Counted from the first letter of the stretch, positions 52,098-62,234 are shown. The stretch is 64,000 bases of DNA from Taeniopygia guttata (GCF_048771995.1 NC_133030.1:59924001-59988000), one strand, 5' to 3'. Notes: generated by a model from the letters alone, not told the origin. Program-made: numbers and translations.

Positions 52098-52358
52098 GGG
52101 CCGGTGGCTTCCCACTGACAGAGGGCAGCCTTAGGCTGGAGCTGTGCAAGGACTTCTGCTCTCTGAGGCTGCTGAGCCTCTGGCCCACGCTGCCCACAGG
52201 AGCTGTGCCTGCCCCATCCCTGGCTGTGTTCCAGGCCAGCTTGGATGGGCCTTGGAGCAACATGGCCTAGCGGAAGGTGTCCCTGCCCTTGGCAGCAGGG
52301 CTGGGACAAGACAATTTCTAAGCACCCTTCCAAGCCAAGGCATTCTGGGATTCTGTGA
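52098..52358 (+). mobile_element. CR1 LINE 3' tail in copy A
   Basis: Sense CR1 tail: 'ggtggcttcccactgacaga', 'ctgccccatccctggctgtg', 'ggccagcttggatgggcctt', 'gcggaaggtgtccctgccct', ending 'cattctgggattctgtga'. Confidence 0.9.
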
Positions 52359-52501
52359 TCAGAGGGGCTGGGGGTGGCTTGGCTTAATTTCGGCTAGAGA
52401 TAATTCACCGCTCTGAGTTTGGTTGAGTTCAAGGAGTCATGTTCATGAGCCCAGATTCACAGCCCATGACATTTACCACTACTATAGGCCTGGCTGAGAT
52501 C

Positions 52502-52547
52502 AATAAAGTATTGCACACTCCAGATTCTGCACAAATTGCCTTTTATT
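52502..52547. terminator. Convergent poly(A) signals, plus and minus strand
   Basis: AATAAA lies on the plus strand at 52,502-52,507, and 40 bases on, AATAAA lies on the minus strand (TTTATT at 52,542-52,547). The minus-strand signal is about 1.06 kb downstream of the stop codon of the ITPRIPL1-like gene and could end its transcript; other minus-strand AATAAA words lie near 52,657 and 52,680. Both signals are kept in copy B (about 63,914 and 63,954). Confidence 0.35.
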
Positions 52548-52599
52548 GACACCAGAGCAAAGCGTTTTCCAGTTTGCTACTTATAAATGCACTAACTCT

Positions 52600-53080
52600 A
52601 GAGCAGGAATATGGGTTGCAACAGATAATAAGACTGGATATGGCTTTACATCTGTACAAAATTTATTATCACGCATGTAATTTATTATAGGCATATGATA
52701 TAGAATATACATTACAGAGTTATATTCATATTTAATGTATACAGCAAGTATATATCATATGTATGCTATATATGTAATAAATATATCTATTTTATGAAAA
52801 ACCTTCCAGACATAAAGGGACTGTGAGCAACAATATGTGTCATAACAGACACTGACAATAAATATGTGTTCTACTGTTACTATTTAAACAAAATTACATA
52901 TGCAACTCTTTAAAATTACTTTTTATCCTTATGTAACTCCATATTTCATATTTTGATATTATTTCTATTACTATATTGTTTGGATTTATCGTATTTTACT
53001 AGTATATATGATAATTCATAAACTTCATAGTATATAACAGGCATACACAATATATCTATCTATGAAACAAAATCCTTGAT
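52600..53080. repeat. AT-rich low-complexity block
   Basis: Dense TATA, ATATAT and TTATT words, especially 52,670-52,800 and 52,960-53,060. No gene or recognised element. It falls in the likely 3' region of the ITPRIPL1-like gene. Confidence 0.75.
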
Positions 53081-53494
53081 TCTGCTATAGATTAAATTCC
53101 ATGTCAGCTCCAACACAGGTGGTCTAATGCTGACATAAAGGTGTCTCTTCCAGGGACATGGAGAGGCTCCATCCATTGACTCATCCCGGGTCAGCAGTGC
53201 CAGTCTTTCCTCATACTCTCTTTTGCCCCATTTCTTTTTTTCTTTTTCTGTCCCAGATTCCCACTTTTTTCATGCTTGAAGTTTCAGCTCTCCTCAAAGG
53301 CAGGGAATAATTGCCTATTGCAGGTGGGGTTTGGAGACTTCAGCTCAGCATGTAGAGCAGGGCTCAATGACAACTGGGTGCCTTTTTTGGAAAGTGAAAT
53401 GATAGAAAGAAGTAGAATAAACCCTCCCGCGGCAGTCCATCTTCTGAGGTGCCAGCAGAGGCTGTTGGACCTTCTCCAGAGCCTTTGCACGCAT

Positions 53495-53539
53495 CCTCTT
53501 CTCCTTAGCACCAAATTTGTTGGTGCTAAGGAGAAGAGG
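53495..53539. other. Perfect 20-bp inverted repeat (hairpin) in a 3' UTR
   Basis: The left arm 53,495-53,514 (CCTCTTCTCCTTAGCACCAA) is the exact reverse complement of the right arm 53,520-53,539, with a five-base spacer ATTTG. In the minus-strand transcript of the ITPRIPL1-like gene it lies 73-117 bases after the stop codon and would fold into a 20-bp stem with a five-base loop. The paralogous 3' flank near 60,250 has only one recognisable arm. Confidence 0.9.
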
Positions 53540-53611
53540 TGGTTGTCTGCTGCCAGCTGCGAGCAGCACAAGCACAGCTCTGTGCACATGGCCATGGCTC
53601 CTGCCCTTCCT

Positions 53612-55171
53612 TCAGTTATCCTCTCCGAGAGCGATTCTTTTGAACCTCTTGTGCAGCAGCCGGTAATCCCGCATTGCCTGGGCGTGGGCAGCCGGCCGCT
53701 GCGCCAGGTGACGGAAGAGATTGGATGTCCTACCCACTTTTACATCTGGGGGTAAATTGATGTCCTGAGGAAACGTCCGGTTACCCACAATGAAGTGCTC
53801 GAGGAATTTTTGTTGCAAACATATATGCAGGCTGTCCCTGATGTCCGTCAGTCGCTCCCGGAGATGTCCCCTGCGCCACGATGACGCGGGCATGGCAATG
53901 AGCAGGTGCATGACAATGGTCTTCATGGTGTAGGTGGTAAAGCTGAGGCCCCGAACAAGGCAGGAGAAGAACTGAAGGCATTTGAGGTGCAAGCTGTCAG
54001 GGGGGGCCTGCCTGGCAATGTACTTGAAGAACTCAGCCTCTGCCACAGCGTAGGACTCACGCCAGATTGTGCTTAGTGTGTAGGCCTCTCTAGGTTGGCT
54101 GCTCACAAAGACGGCTGAGTCACCTCTCCGCACCCTGAACAGCGTCTCAATCCTGAAGCTTTCTTCACCATTGGTCACCTTGAATTGGCAGGAGCGTGCG
54201 GAGGGCAGCAGCGTTAAATGCCAGTTGTGTGACTGAGGGAAAGCTGGCCAGATTACTTTCACCAGTTGCCGGAACCAGCGGGCAGTTTTCTGCACGTCCA
54301 GGTAGGAGTCGGTGCACAGGGTGTCTAGGAGGCTGGGTTCCTGATTGCTCCTCAGCTCCTCCTCGGGGTGGTGCAGGAAGCACAGCATGTTCTCACCCAG
54401 CTGCTGCCCCGTGCAGGTGCACTCCAGCTGCACGCGGACACGGAAGTTCCTCACGTGCCTCTGCCTCGCGCTGTCCAGCTCCAGGTGGAAGCTGTGGCCT
54501 CGGGGAGGAGTCATGGGTATGAGCACACGGTACACGACATCCTGCTCACGGGGACTCCAACCTTCAAAGGCACTGCCAACCCCGATGGCTCGGTGCAGGA
54601 CTGGGTAGAAACTGTAAGACAAGACATGAGCAAAGTAAAATGTATAATTGTCCATCAGGTCAGTTACCCACCCACAGCCTCTCTGCAGGTCCTGTGCAGG
54701 CCACTGTATGCGCTCCATTATATCTTGTCCAACACGATCGTCAACATCGTTGTCTTCTTCTTGGACTACATTTTCAACATCACTGTCCTTGTTTTCTGCA
54801 AGTGCAGCCCGATTGACAACATCAATTCCATCACTGTCATCTTCATTTCCAGCAACATCGCCAACTTCCTCTTCATTTGCACCATGGTTTTCTTCTTCAT
54901 TCTGCTCTCTCCTCGGGCTGCTTTTCCACCGAATAATCCACAGGACCAAGACCAGGGCCAGGAGCACAGCAACAGCTAAGAGCTGCAAGTGTTGCATCTT
55001 CTTCTGGGAGAGCTGCTCCACCTCCTGCTCCAGCCGGAGCATCTCCCATTCCAGGTACTTTGCACGCGCTTCCATGCGCCAACGTGTTTCCTCATCCAAA
55101 CCATCACCCACGGGCGGCGGGTACTGGATGAGACGTTGCAAGAGCGCGAACAGGGACACGACTGGATCCAT
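53612..55171 (-). CDS. ITPRIPL1-like: ITPRIPL1-like protein, intact
   Basis: The 519-aa product belongs to the inositol 1,4,5-trisphosphate receptor-interacting protein-like family (Mab-21 domain); human ITPRIPL1 has about 555 aa. Visible parts: a weakly hydrophobic N-terminus, a charged probable coiled coil (about 26-58), one membrane helix (about 61-80, LLAVAVLLALVLVLW), an acidic linker (about 87-150), then the Mab-21-like domain from about 195. Family signatures are GVGSAFEGW (197-205), the Asp-containing strand DVVYRVLIP (211-219), TYTMKTIVMHLL (413-424), HFIVGN (459-464) and NLFRHLA (484-490). ITPRIP proteins bind IP3 receptors and human ITPRIPL1 has been reported as a ligand in immune signalling; the role here is inferred only. 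I choose ATG at 55,171, just after a splice acceptor; an open extension of 45 codons upstream lies in the intron. Start, frame and stop are intact, so the gene is probably functional. Confidence 0.93.
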   Translation of the reverse strand: MDPVVSLFALLQRLIQYPPPVGDGLDEETRWRMEARAKYLEWEMLRLEQEVEQLSQKKMQHLQLLAVAVLLALVLVLWIIRWKSSPRREQNEEENHGANEEEVGDVAGNEDDSDGIDVVNRAALAENKDSDVENVVQEEDNDVDDRVGQDIMERIQWPAQDLQRGCGWVTDLMDNYTFYFAHVLSYSFYPVLHRAIGVGSAFEGWSPREQDVVYRVLIPMTPPRGHSFHLELDSARQRHVRNFRVRVQLECTCTGQQLGENMLCFLHHPEEELRSNQEPSLLDTLCTDSYLDVQKTARWFRQLVKVIWPAFPQSHNWHLTLLPSARSCQFKVTNGEESFRIETLFRVRRGDSAVFVSSQPREAYTLSTIWRESYAVAEAEFFKYIARQAPPDSLHLKCLQFFSCLVRGLSFTTYTMKTIVMHLLIAMPASSWRRGHLRERLTDIRDSLHICLQQKFLEHFIVGNRTFPQDINLPPDVKVGRTSNLFRHLAQRPAAHAQAMRDYRLLHKRFKRIALGEDN

Positions 55172-55500
55172 GGTCTGCAGGAGGAGGGAGAGAAGGCCTT
55201 GAGTGGGGAAGGGAGGGTGGGAACTACTGGTTGCTGCAGGGAGGACAGGATGCTCAGGGTTCTGGGCGCAGGAAGGACAGGGCCCCAGACAGCTGGCAGG
55301 CAGCAAGGGCTATCCCAGTGCCCCTGGAGCTGCAGCAGCAGCAGCAGCCCTGTGGCCTGCCCAAGGCTCTCCCATGAGGGGCTGTCCCTGCAGGCAGGGG
55401 GAGAAGCCAGCCCCGGTTGCAGCGTTTCTGCCCCAGCCCTTGTCCCCAGCCCACCCTCCGCGCCGCGTGTGTACTCACCGCTTGCCCAAGCAATAGAGGG
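55172..55500 (-). other. 5' UTR exons and intron of the ITPRIPL1-like gene
   Basis: Minus strand: a short non-coding first exon ends at 55,479 with a strong donor GCG|GTGAGTAC (55,471-55,478). The acceptor CTCCCTCCTCCTGCAG ends at 55,175, so exon 2 begins ACC then ATG. The intron is about 304 bp, GC-rich, with a short (CAG)n run near 55,329-55,345. A non-coding first exon followed by a single coding exon fits how ITPRIP-family genes are usually built. Confidence 0.7.
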
Positions 55501-55640
55501 CCAGCGTTGACCTGCAGGGGCCTTTTATTGCTTCCCCCTCTGTGACACGTCCCCTGTGATGTCACAGGTGTCAGAGCGCATCACAGCCCAGCCAACCCCA
55601 CCCTTTGTGACCTCAGCCAGCTCCTCCCTCAGGAACTCAG
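55501..55640 (-). promoter_or_regulatory. TATA-type promoter of the ITPRIPL1-like gene
   Basis: A TATA-like CAATAAAAGG lies at 55,521-55,530 on the minus strand, which puts the start of transcription near 55,495, some 15 bases before the first-exon donor. Upstream are an E-box CACCTG, a GTGACATCAC element resembling a CRE, and AGGTCA next to CAAAGG (a nuclear-receptor-like half-site). These are sequence matches only. There is no CpG island, so tissue-restricted expression is likelier than housekeeping use. Confidence 0.55.
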
Positions 55641-55744
55641 AAAGGCCCTGGTGCACTGCTTAAGGCTGCTTTTGAGTGAAGCTTCTTCAAATAACTCCCA
55701 TTGTTCTGTCTTTTGGATTTATTTTCATCTGCCTTCCACTCACA

Positions 55745-56050
55745 ATCTCATAGATATCCCTGTTGGAAGGCGCCCTTGAGGATCATTGAGTTTAAGCTTT
55801 GACTCCTCACGGGTTGAGCTACACTCGAATCTCAGAATCAGAGTGGTTGAAAAAGTCCCTGTAGATCCCACAGTGTGACCGCGAACCTAACACTGCCTAC
55901 TCCTTTAAGAAATGGAGTCCTCAAATATTCCATGCCTTTTCAATCCCTCCAAGAGTGGGGACTCAGCTATTTCCCTAGGCAGCCACTTTCCACACTTGAT
56001 AGTACTTTTGATGAAAGCAGTTTTTCTAAGATCCAATCTAAATATCTATA
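55745..56050 (-). mobile_element. Old CR1-like fragment
   Basis: Reverse-oriented and strongly diverged: 'atctcatagatatccctgtt', 'ggatcattgagtttaagctt', 'gcctactcctttaagaaatg', 'aagatccaatctaaatat'. The order fits a CR1 3' tail read backwards. Confidence 0.55.
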
Positions 56051-56765
56051 TCTGATGCAACGTGAGGTCATTTTCCTTGTTCTTATTGCTTGTTTCCTTG
56101 TGTCACTGGACAAGTGGGATGTTCAGACATGCCCATTGTTAGCCAAAGATTTTGTCAACAGTTCACGTTTAAGAAATCACTCTGGCCCGCAAGTTCTAAA
56201 GATCAAATCTATTTATGAAATGAATTATTTATTAAACAAACAAGAGATAATAGATGAAAGATCTCGGAGTTACTTACTACTCAGTATAAAACTAAAAGGA
56301 ACTAGAAGTAGATTAAACCATAACAAACAATGTACAACATGGAGGTATCTATATTAAAGCTTGTCAAAGAAACAGGAGTCAAATCTTACACACCACAGTG
56401 ATGATGATGATAATTATTTGGATGTCTTTCACTTAACCTCCTCAGCAGTAATTGCAAAACAAGTGTCCTTGTCCACAAGAGAAACACCACACATTTCCAG
56501 AGAAATGTATAGAAAATTTCTTCTGTGTTAAAGTTTGGTATGGCTTTTTAGGGTTATAAAGTGAGGTGCCTGTCAGTCAGAAATCCAGCTTGTCTTTCCA
56601 GATCTCACTTTAACAGGAAGATGTTTCTTGGCAGCTGGGAGATGCCAGCCCACTGTTAGCCCCACAGTGTCAAAAGAAGTCACTGCAAGTCTGTTATTCC
56701 TGTTTGAATTACCTGTCCAAGTAACAAACCACAGATCAGCTCTTGAGCAGAATGAGATGCCCTGC
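56051..56765. other. Unclassified non-coding stretch
   Basis: AT-rich, no gene seen. It may contain decayed repeat sequence. Confidence 0.35.
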
Positions 56766-56835
56766 CACACCTGGGAGAATAAATCAATCCCCACCCGGCT
56801 ACAGCCTCCCTTCAGGGAGCTGTAGGGAACTGTAA
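56766..56835 (-). mobile_element. Short CR1 fragment
   Basis: 'cacacctgggagaataaatc', 'ccccacccggctacagcctc', 'ccttcagggagctgtaggga' match the reversed CR1 segment that normally reads '...tgtagccaggtgggg...ctcccaggt'. Confidence 0.55.
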
Positions 56836-56984
56836 GGTGCCTCTGAGGTGCTTTTTCTCTCTGCTAAACACCCCCACTATTGCAGGGGGCAGTGTTCTGA
56901 GTGCCATGACCTTTCTGAAGAAGCCTCTCAAAACACCTCGCCGTCTTTGCTCACACCGGGTGATTTCAGCTCTTTTATGATCCG

Positions 56985-57213
56985 GGCGACACAGAAGAAG
57001 AGACGGGGTCTTTGTGTGGAGTTCCAAGGTGAGCCTTTATTGAGCTTCTTCCTTGAGATGGTCCAGGGACGCAGAGCCACTCAGGCTGGGAAAGCAGGGA
57101 TTTACACAGGGATCTTGAGGGGCGGGACAGAACACTAGGGCCAGTGGGATGAGGGCACAGGGGTGGAGTGAGGGGGAAGGGCCAATGGGATACATTAAAT
57201 CTGCATGTCACAA
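56985..57213 (-). mobile_element. Probable LTR fossil
   Basis: On the minus strand the sequence begins TGTGACATGC, has CCATTGGCC (CCAAT-type) elements near 57,180, an AATAAA near 57,035-57,040 and a short R/U5-like part after it. It resembles the LTRs of passerine class II retroviruses. The right end is a guess and no target-site duplication was found. It is a different family from the three LTRs at 14, 21 and 42 kb. Confidence 0.4.
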
Positions 57214-57799
57214 CAAGGCGTGCTGGGAGAAGCCTTTATCCTCAACCTAAGTGGGTATGGCTTGAGAGGTTTTCCCTCCAGAGGAGTGCTGTGGATTCTT
57301 TCTCTCTTGGCCCACCAGCCTCCACACCCCACTTCCCTCAGCCCTTCTTCATCAGACTTGTGCTCTTATAGAAGTGTTTCTAATAAAAAGGACTAGCAGT
57401 TGTGGACATCAATGCCCTTCAAACTACATGCTCAGGGGCCCTTCTTAATTAGTTCCTGAGCCTGCTCTCCTACAACCCTTGGGAGTAGCTCTGCGGACAG
57501 TTTTTTCCATAACACCTAAGATTTTTTTACTCAAGCACTTCTTGATTGCTGTGGCCAAGACAGCATCAATCACCACTTCACCCACAAGAACATCTCTACA
57601 GACAAACTACAGGTCTAGGAGGGCACTTTTCCTAGTTGGCTCCCACAGTACCCATGTCAAAAAGCTGCTTTCAGTGTGTACTTCCAGAATTTTCTGGGCT
57701 TGTTCAGCTCTTCCCTATGATGTCTCCATTTGCAGCTAAGAAGTTGGGGTGCACCATGAGTATGACTTTGTGTGACTGATCAATAGATTTCCTTTCATT

Positions 57800-60060
57800 C
57801 CTTATAGCATTATCCACCAGTGTCATCATCCTGGCTCAGTGATCCCTTAGAGACTGAGTGAAGCTCACAGAGGGAATAGATTGTCTCAGAAAAGGGATGG
57901 CAGACAGTGTCCAAGTGTGCTTTTACTCTAGAGGAAAGGTGTGGCAGCAATTCCCCCTGCTGATTGAGCAGTGCCTCCTCCATGTCCTGCATGCTCAGGT
58001 CTGTGTCAGATTTTCCCCAGGCGGTGTCTAAGGATGGGTAGCTCCTCCATACAGACCCCAGTGCACACAAGGAGGAATATTAGCGCCGCCTCTTGCACGG
58101 TCCCTGACCAGCTGCAGCTGCCAGCAAGAATTTCTGGGTCCATCTAAAATGGTCACCCTGGCTGTGACAGTATTAGAGGAAAGGGGGATGAAAGCCATCT
58201 TCGTAGCCGCTGTAGTGTGACGACCCATCCTTAAGGGAAAGGAAGCACTGAAGATTTGTGATCAAAATGAATAACAAAAGTCAGGGAGTCCACAATCAGA
58301 AAACTTTATTACCTAACTACACACTGGGCTTGGAAATCAATGTGTTAGTCCCCTGACATGAGCACAAGGCAGTGGGTTTTGGATAAAGGGGTAGGGTTAA
58401 AGGGAAGGGAAGAAAAAGAGGGAGAGATGAATTAAAGGAAGAGAGAAAGAAAAAGACAAAGAAGAAAAGAGAGACAAAAAAAGAACACCCGTCCTGGTTC
58501 CAGTGTTGATCCAGTTAATGGAATGTCAATCCTGGCTGCAGTGCCAATCCCGGCAATAATGCTGAGTTCAGCATCAGTCCAGCTGTGCTGGTCTGGTCTA
58601 TGAGATGTCCAGGGTCCTGAGGGCACTTTCCAGGCTTGGGGGTTACCTTTTTATCGACAGGTTTCTCTACCCTAAACACAGGTTTCCCACTTTCTATGTC
58701 CATTAATTACCATGTACTGTCTTTTCTTTCAGGCCTTCCTGCACATGGGTCAGAGGGCTTTGGTGGTTTTTGAGGGCCTTAATCCTACTCTATAGTCCAT
58801 GCCCTCTTCTTGGCCTTATTCTTGTGCTTATGCTGTACTGTGCTGTGGCTCTTTCTCACTGAAAAGTGCTGCCCTATTTCCTCCTGGCCCCCCTTCTCCA
58901 GCCATATATTGGTCTTTCTCACAGCATTTTAATACCAGCAGTCCTTGGCTATTACCAACAGTTCCTGGTTGGCTCCACTGCCATACAATTATCAATGTTA
59001 GAGACTCACTCATTGGTCCCTTATATTCTGAGAATCAAGAGCTCAAAAGGTCTCACTTTGGACAATTTACAGTTGCAACAGAGTGGGATTTAGTCATAGT
59101 AATGTTCCATCATTCAGGTCTTTTCTCTGTAACTTTGTTTGAAGGTTTGTCAACAAGGATATTATTCCACTTGGGTTCTTAGTCAGAAAAAGTCAGCAAA
59201 TTAAAATAAATCAGCAAAGAAAAATAAGTTTCCAAGGCTGTTCATTAAAAAAAAAAAAAAAAAAAAAGTGCTAGTTAGACACCTGTTAGTTCCTGGGAAC
59301 AAATTATGTTTCTGATGCATTCAAAAGGAGCTTAATATGAATGGAGTTTGTCAAGGCTTAGGCCTAATGAGGATTTCTCAGATTGTAGTGCAGACAGGGG
59401 CAAGGGGAGTCCATCACCACAGTCTACCCTGCAATGGAAGTCAGCTTCTCTGGGCCTCGACACGATAGTCATCTCTGGATGCTGTGCTGGGGAGACTGCC
59501 AAGACAACACTGTTATGGACAGGCTTACAACAAAAACTTCAAAATAACAAAAAAAAAAAAAAAAAGCAGGCCAGTTAATTAAAATCAAATAAGCCTGTTT
59601 AGTACAGAAAGAACAACTGGAAGCCAAAGCCTCTGGCTAGTCCGGAGACTGTTTCAACAATTTAGTAATTGTACACCTGGGGGTGTTTCCAAGGATACCA
59701 GCTCCAAGCAAAGACCCGGGTGTCACACACCCCAGGCCTTTTAAAGTCTCTCTCTTCTTCCCTTCTTGGGGCGCTCAGGATCCGTGCTCTGATCGGTTTA
59801 TTCTTCTGTTGCAGATTGGCCCATAAGCTGGTGCAATCATTTTGAGATTCTTGCTTCTTATTGGCTGGTCTCTTCTCCAGACTTAATCCAAGCTGTGGCT
59901 GTGTTCTACGATGTTATACTTCTAGAAGCTTCTCTGCCCCCGCTCCACACAGATTGGCATTTCCTCCCTGGTTCCAGTCCCCTTTTAGGTGTACACAACA
60001 GTATTGAGCTCTGATACAACTAATCACCTTACTTTGTAGCCACAACATCCAACCCTGCAC
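57800..60060 (-). mobile_element. Degraded endogenous retrovirus remnant
   Basis: A fossil, orientation minus. The right part (about 59,500-60,055) looks like an LTR: CCAAT-type and TTTAAAAGG TATA-like elements, then a leader-like segment. The left part (about 58,430-58,700) translates in a stretch that resembles retroviral envelope protein, followed by an AATAAA near 58,300. It is broken in many places and boundaries are uncertain; the family is not assigned. A/G-rich DNA runs at about 58,395-58,490 and A tracts lie at 59,248-59,266 and 59,550-59,565. Confidence 0.35.
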
Positions 60061-60345
60061 CACAGCCTGTTAACTACATAGCCAATTATAACTTGTTACT
60101 TGTATCAACAACAACCCTTTTTATACATACGTTGTTAACAACATTGCCCAAAAGTTTAAATTTTATTTTTTTGTTCTATGAACAACACTGTTGCTGCTGC
60201 TGATGGCAGAGTGCTGCTGCGCAGAAGCTTTTTATCTTCTCTTTCTGTATCCCACATTCTCCTCTCTTTTCCTCGGGGATGTGAGGTGGTTTTCTGCTAC
60301 TGCCTGTGAAGCCCACAAGCACAGCTGTATGCATGATCACCTCTT

Positions 60346-60719
60346 TCAGCAGCCATTGAGCAGCACACTTGCGAGCTGACGCCGAAGATCCTGGTACTCG
60401 CTCATCACCTGAGAGTGGGCAGCTGGACACCGTGCCAGCTGATGGAAGAGATTGGGTGGCTCAGATGCTGCAATGTCCAGGGGCAAGCTAATCTCCTGAG
60501 GCAATCTCTTGTTGCCTATGATAAAGTGGTTAAGGCATTTCTCCTCCAGAGAGCAGCGCAGGTTCACACTGATATCTCGCAGGTGCCGCAAGAAATCCCT
60601 CCTGCGCCATTGTGACACGGGGAGACTGTTCAGGAGGTGCATGACGATGGTCTTCAGGGTGTAGGTGGAAAAGCCTGTGCCCAGCAGAAGGCGGCAGAAA
60701 AGCTGCAGACATCTCAGGT
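60346..60719 (-). pseudogene. ITPRIPL1-like C-terminal fragment
   Basis: The last ~123 codons of a second ITPRIPL1-like gene. The read starts NLRCLQLFCRLLLG, then TYTLKTIVMHLL, HFIIGN, NLFHQLA, and ends LASVLLNGC plus stop. This matches residues about 398 to the end of the gene at 53.6 kb at roughly half identity, so it is a separate, older paralog and not part of the recent duplication. Its 5' two thirds are missing: at 60,719 the sequence switches to the left end of duplication copy B. The frame stays open across the junction to an ATG at 60,774, giving a 142-aa chimeric frame with 18 foreign residues. Its 3' flank (about 60,230-60,345) is also related to the 3' UTR at 53.6 kb. It lacks the membrane segment and the N-terminal part of the domain, so it is probably non-functional. 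Confidence 0.88.
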
Positions 60720-61051
60720 TGACCAACATCTCTTGCAGCCTGCAACTCACCTCAGAGCAGTCAAAGAGTGTCAATAAGGACTGGAGGGATCACAGCCTTT
60801 TCTGGAGGCAGCTCCAACCTTGGCAGAAATAAACCAACCTACAAGCCCCTGGCATGAGGCTTTCCCACTACCACTGGTCCCCCCAAAGCCAATTCTCCTG
60901 TCCCGAGGCTGAAGGTAGAAGTGAAGATGAGGAGAGCAAAGAGAAAAGCAGCTGCATAAGTTCGAGCACTAGAGTGAAGTTCCTATTAATGACTTTATGA
61001 GATGACATTACCAAATACTCCTTGGGTTAAAACTGGCTCCCCATCGCAGTA

Positions 61052-61545
61052 GTATGGACTTGTTTAGGTTGAAAAAGTTCTCTAAGACTGTAGAGAGTCC
61101 ACCCACAAACCTGACACTGACAAGTCGACCTAGAAACCATGTCCCCAGGTGCCACATCCACACATTCCATAAGAGTCTCCAGACATGACAATATCATTAA
61201 TTCCACGGGCAGCCATGACAACCCTTAACAACCTTTTCAGAGGAGAAATTTGTCCTTAATACCCAATCTAAGCCCCCCCCGACAGAAGTTGAGGCCATTT
61301 CCTCTTGTCCTCTCCCTTGTTTCCTGGGAGCAGAGCCTGACCCCCACCTGGGCTGTGGCTCCACACTTCTCTCAGGGAGTTGTAGGGAACAAGAAAGCCC
61401 CCCTGAGCCTCCTCTTCTCCATTCTCAGCCCCTCCAGCTCCCTCAGCTGCTCCTCATCAGACTTGATCACCAGACCCTTTCCTGTGCTCAGGCCTTTGCC
61501 ACCACTGCTTTGGGACCTATTGCAGCATTCCACACTCCACACAGG
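61052..61545 (-). mobile_element. CR1 LINE 3' fragment in copy B
   Basis: Duplicate of the CR1 at 49,644-50,130. Copy B keeps 'ataccc' and 'aatctaa' before the C run, which copy A has lost; this matches the CR1 consensus better, so copy A carries the deletion. Confidence 0.88.
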
Positions 61546-62234
61546 CATCTTTTTATCTAACCCTTTCTTGCTCTGAGTGAAAGATGATCCCCTTTTCTTT
61601 GCAGTGACCTAACTTGCAGTCTGATTGCTGGCTCTGCTCGTTTACTTCCCTTTTGCATCACCCTCACAAAAGAAAAAGGCACCATACTAAAGAAACTGCT
61701 GCTAGAGGGGAGTAGAGAAAGTCAGCAAGTACTTTGTGAGCAATTCCCATCCTTTATTCATCAGTGAGTATGATTTGGGCTAGCCAAACAATTGGAAACG
61801 GTTGTTTCCCTCTTCCCCTGCTCAGGGTGCTTTAACAAGGGAAGACTGATGTTCTGGAGAGGGGAAGTACGTCCGCAGCCATTCACTTGTTATGATTCTC
61901 CAGGGCCAGAGTGGAATACATAAACCTCTGGCTCCAGCTAGAGGCCACTCACGGCTGGGTTTCTAAGCAGAACAGATCTCTCTTTATGAAGTATCACTCT
62001 GCTCCGTTAAGGTGTGTGGTACAATAGGCCCAATATCTCATAGGGAACACGAAACAAGAGAATAGAGAAATTGATGCTTCCCGAGAAGTGGCTGAACATT
62101 GCTCGTCTATGAGAAGTAGAGAATAAATGTTTTTTCTCCTTTACTTTTGCATGCACAAACTCAATTTTTTCACTTTAATTAACAGCCTTATCTCAACTGA
62201 CTACTTGTTTTCCATTTTATGTTCTCTCCCCTGT

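Larger units (their letters stand above)
49312..52588 (+). repeat. Segmental duplication, copy A
   Basis: From 'ttgaccaacatctcttgcag' onward this block matches 60,719-64,000 in the same orientation, with roughly 1-2 differences per 100 bases plus a few small indels (12 bases extra in copy B near 61,259; 9 bases extra in copy A near 50,880; 2 bases extra in copy B near 62,253). The offset changes from 11,407 to 11,412. The stated right end is only where the window cuts off copy B; the true duplication may run further, perhaps through the neighbouring ITPRIPL1-like gene. Confidence 0.95.

Noticed and set aside
51393-52118. 240-codon minus-strand frame and 236-codon plus-strand frame in duplication copy A (and equals in copy B)
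   Set aside because: They run through decayed CR1 and the GC-rich block, have low-complexity products in both strands, and are similar in both copies only because the duplication is recent.
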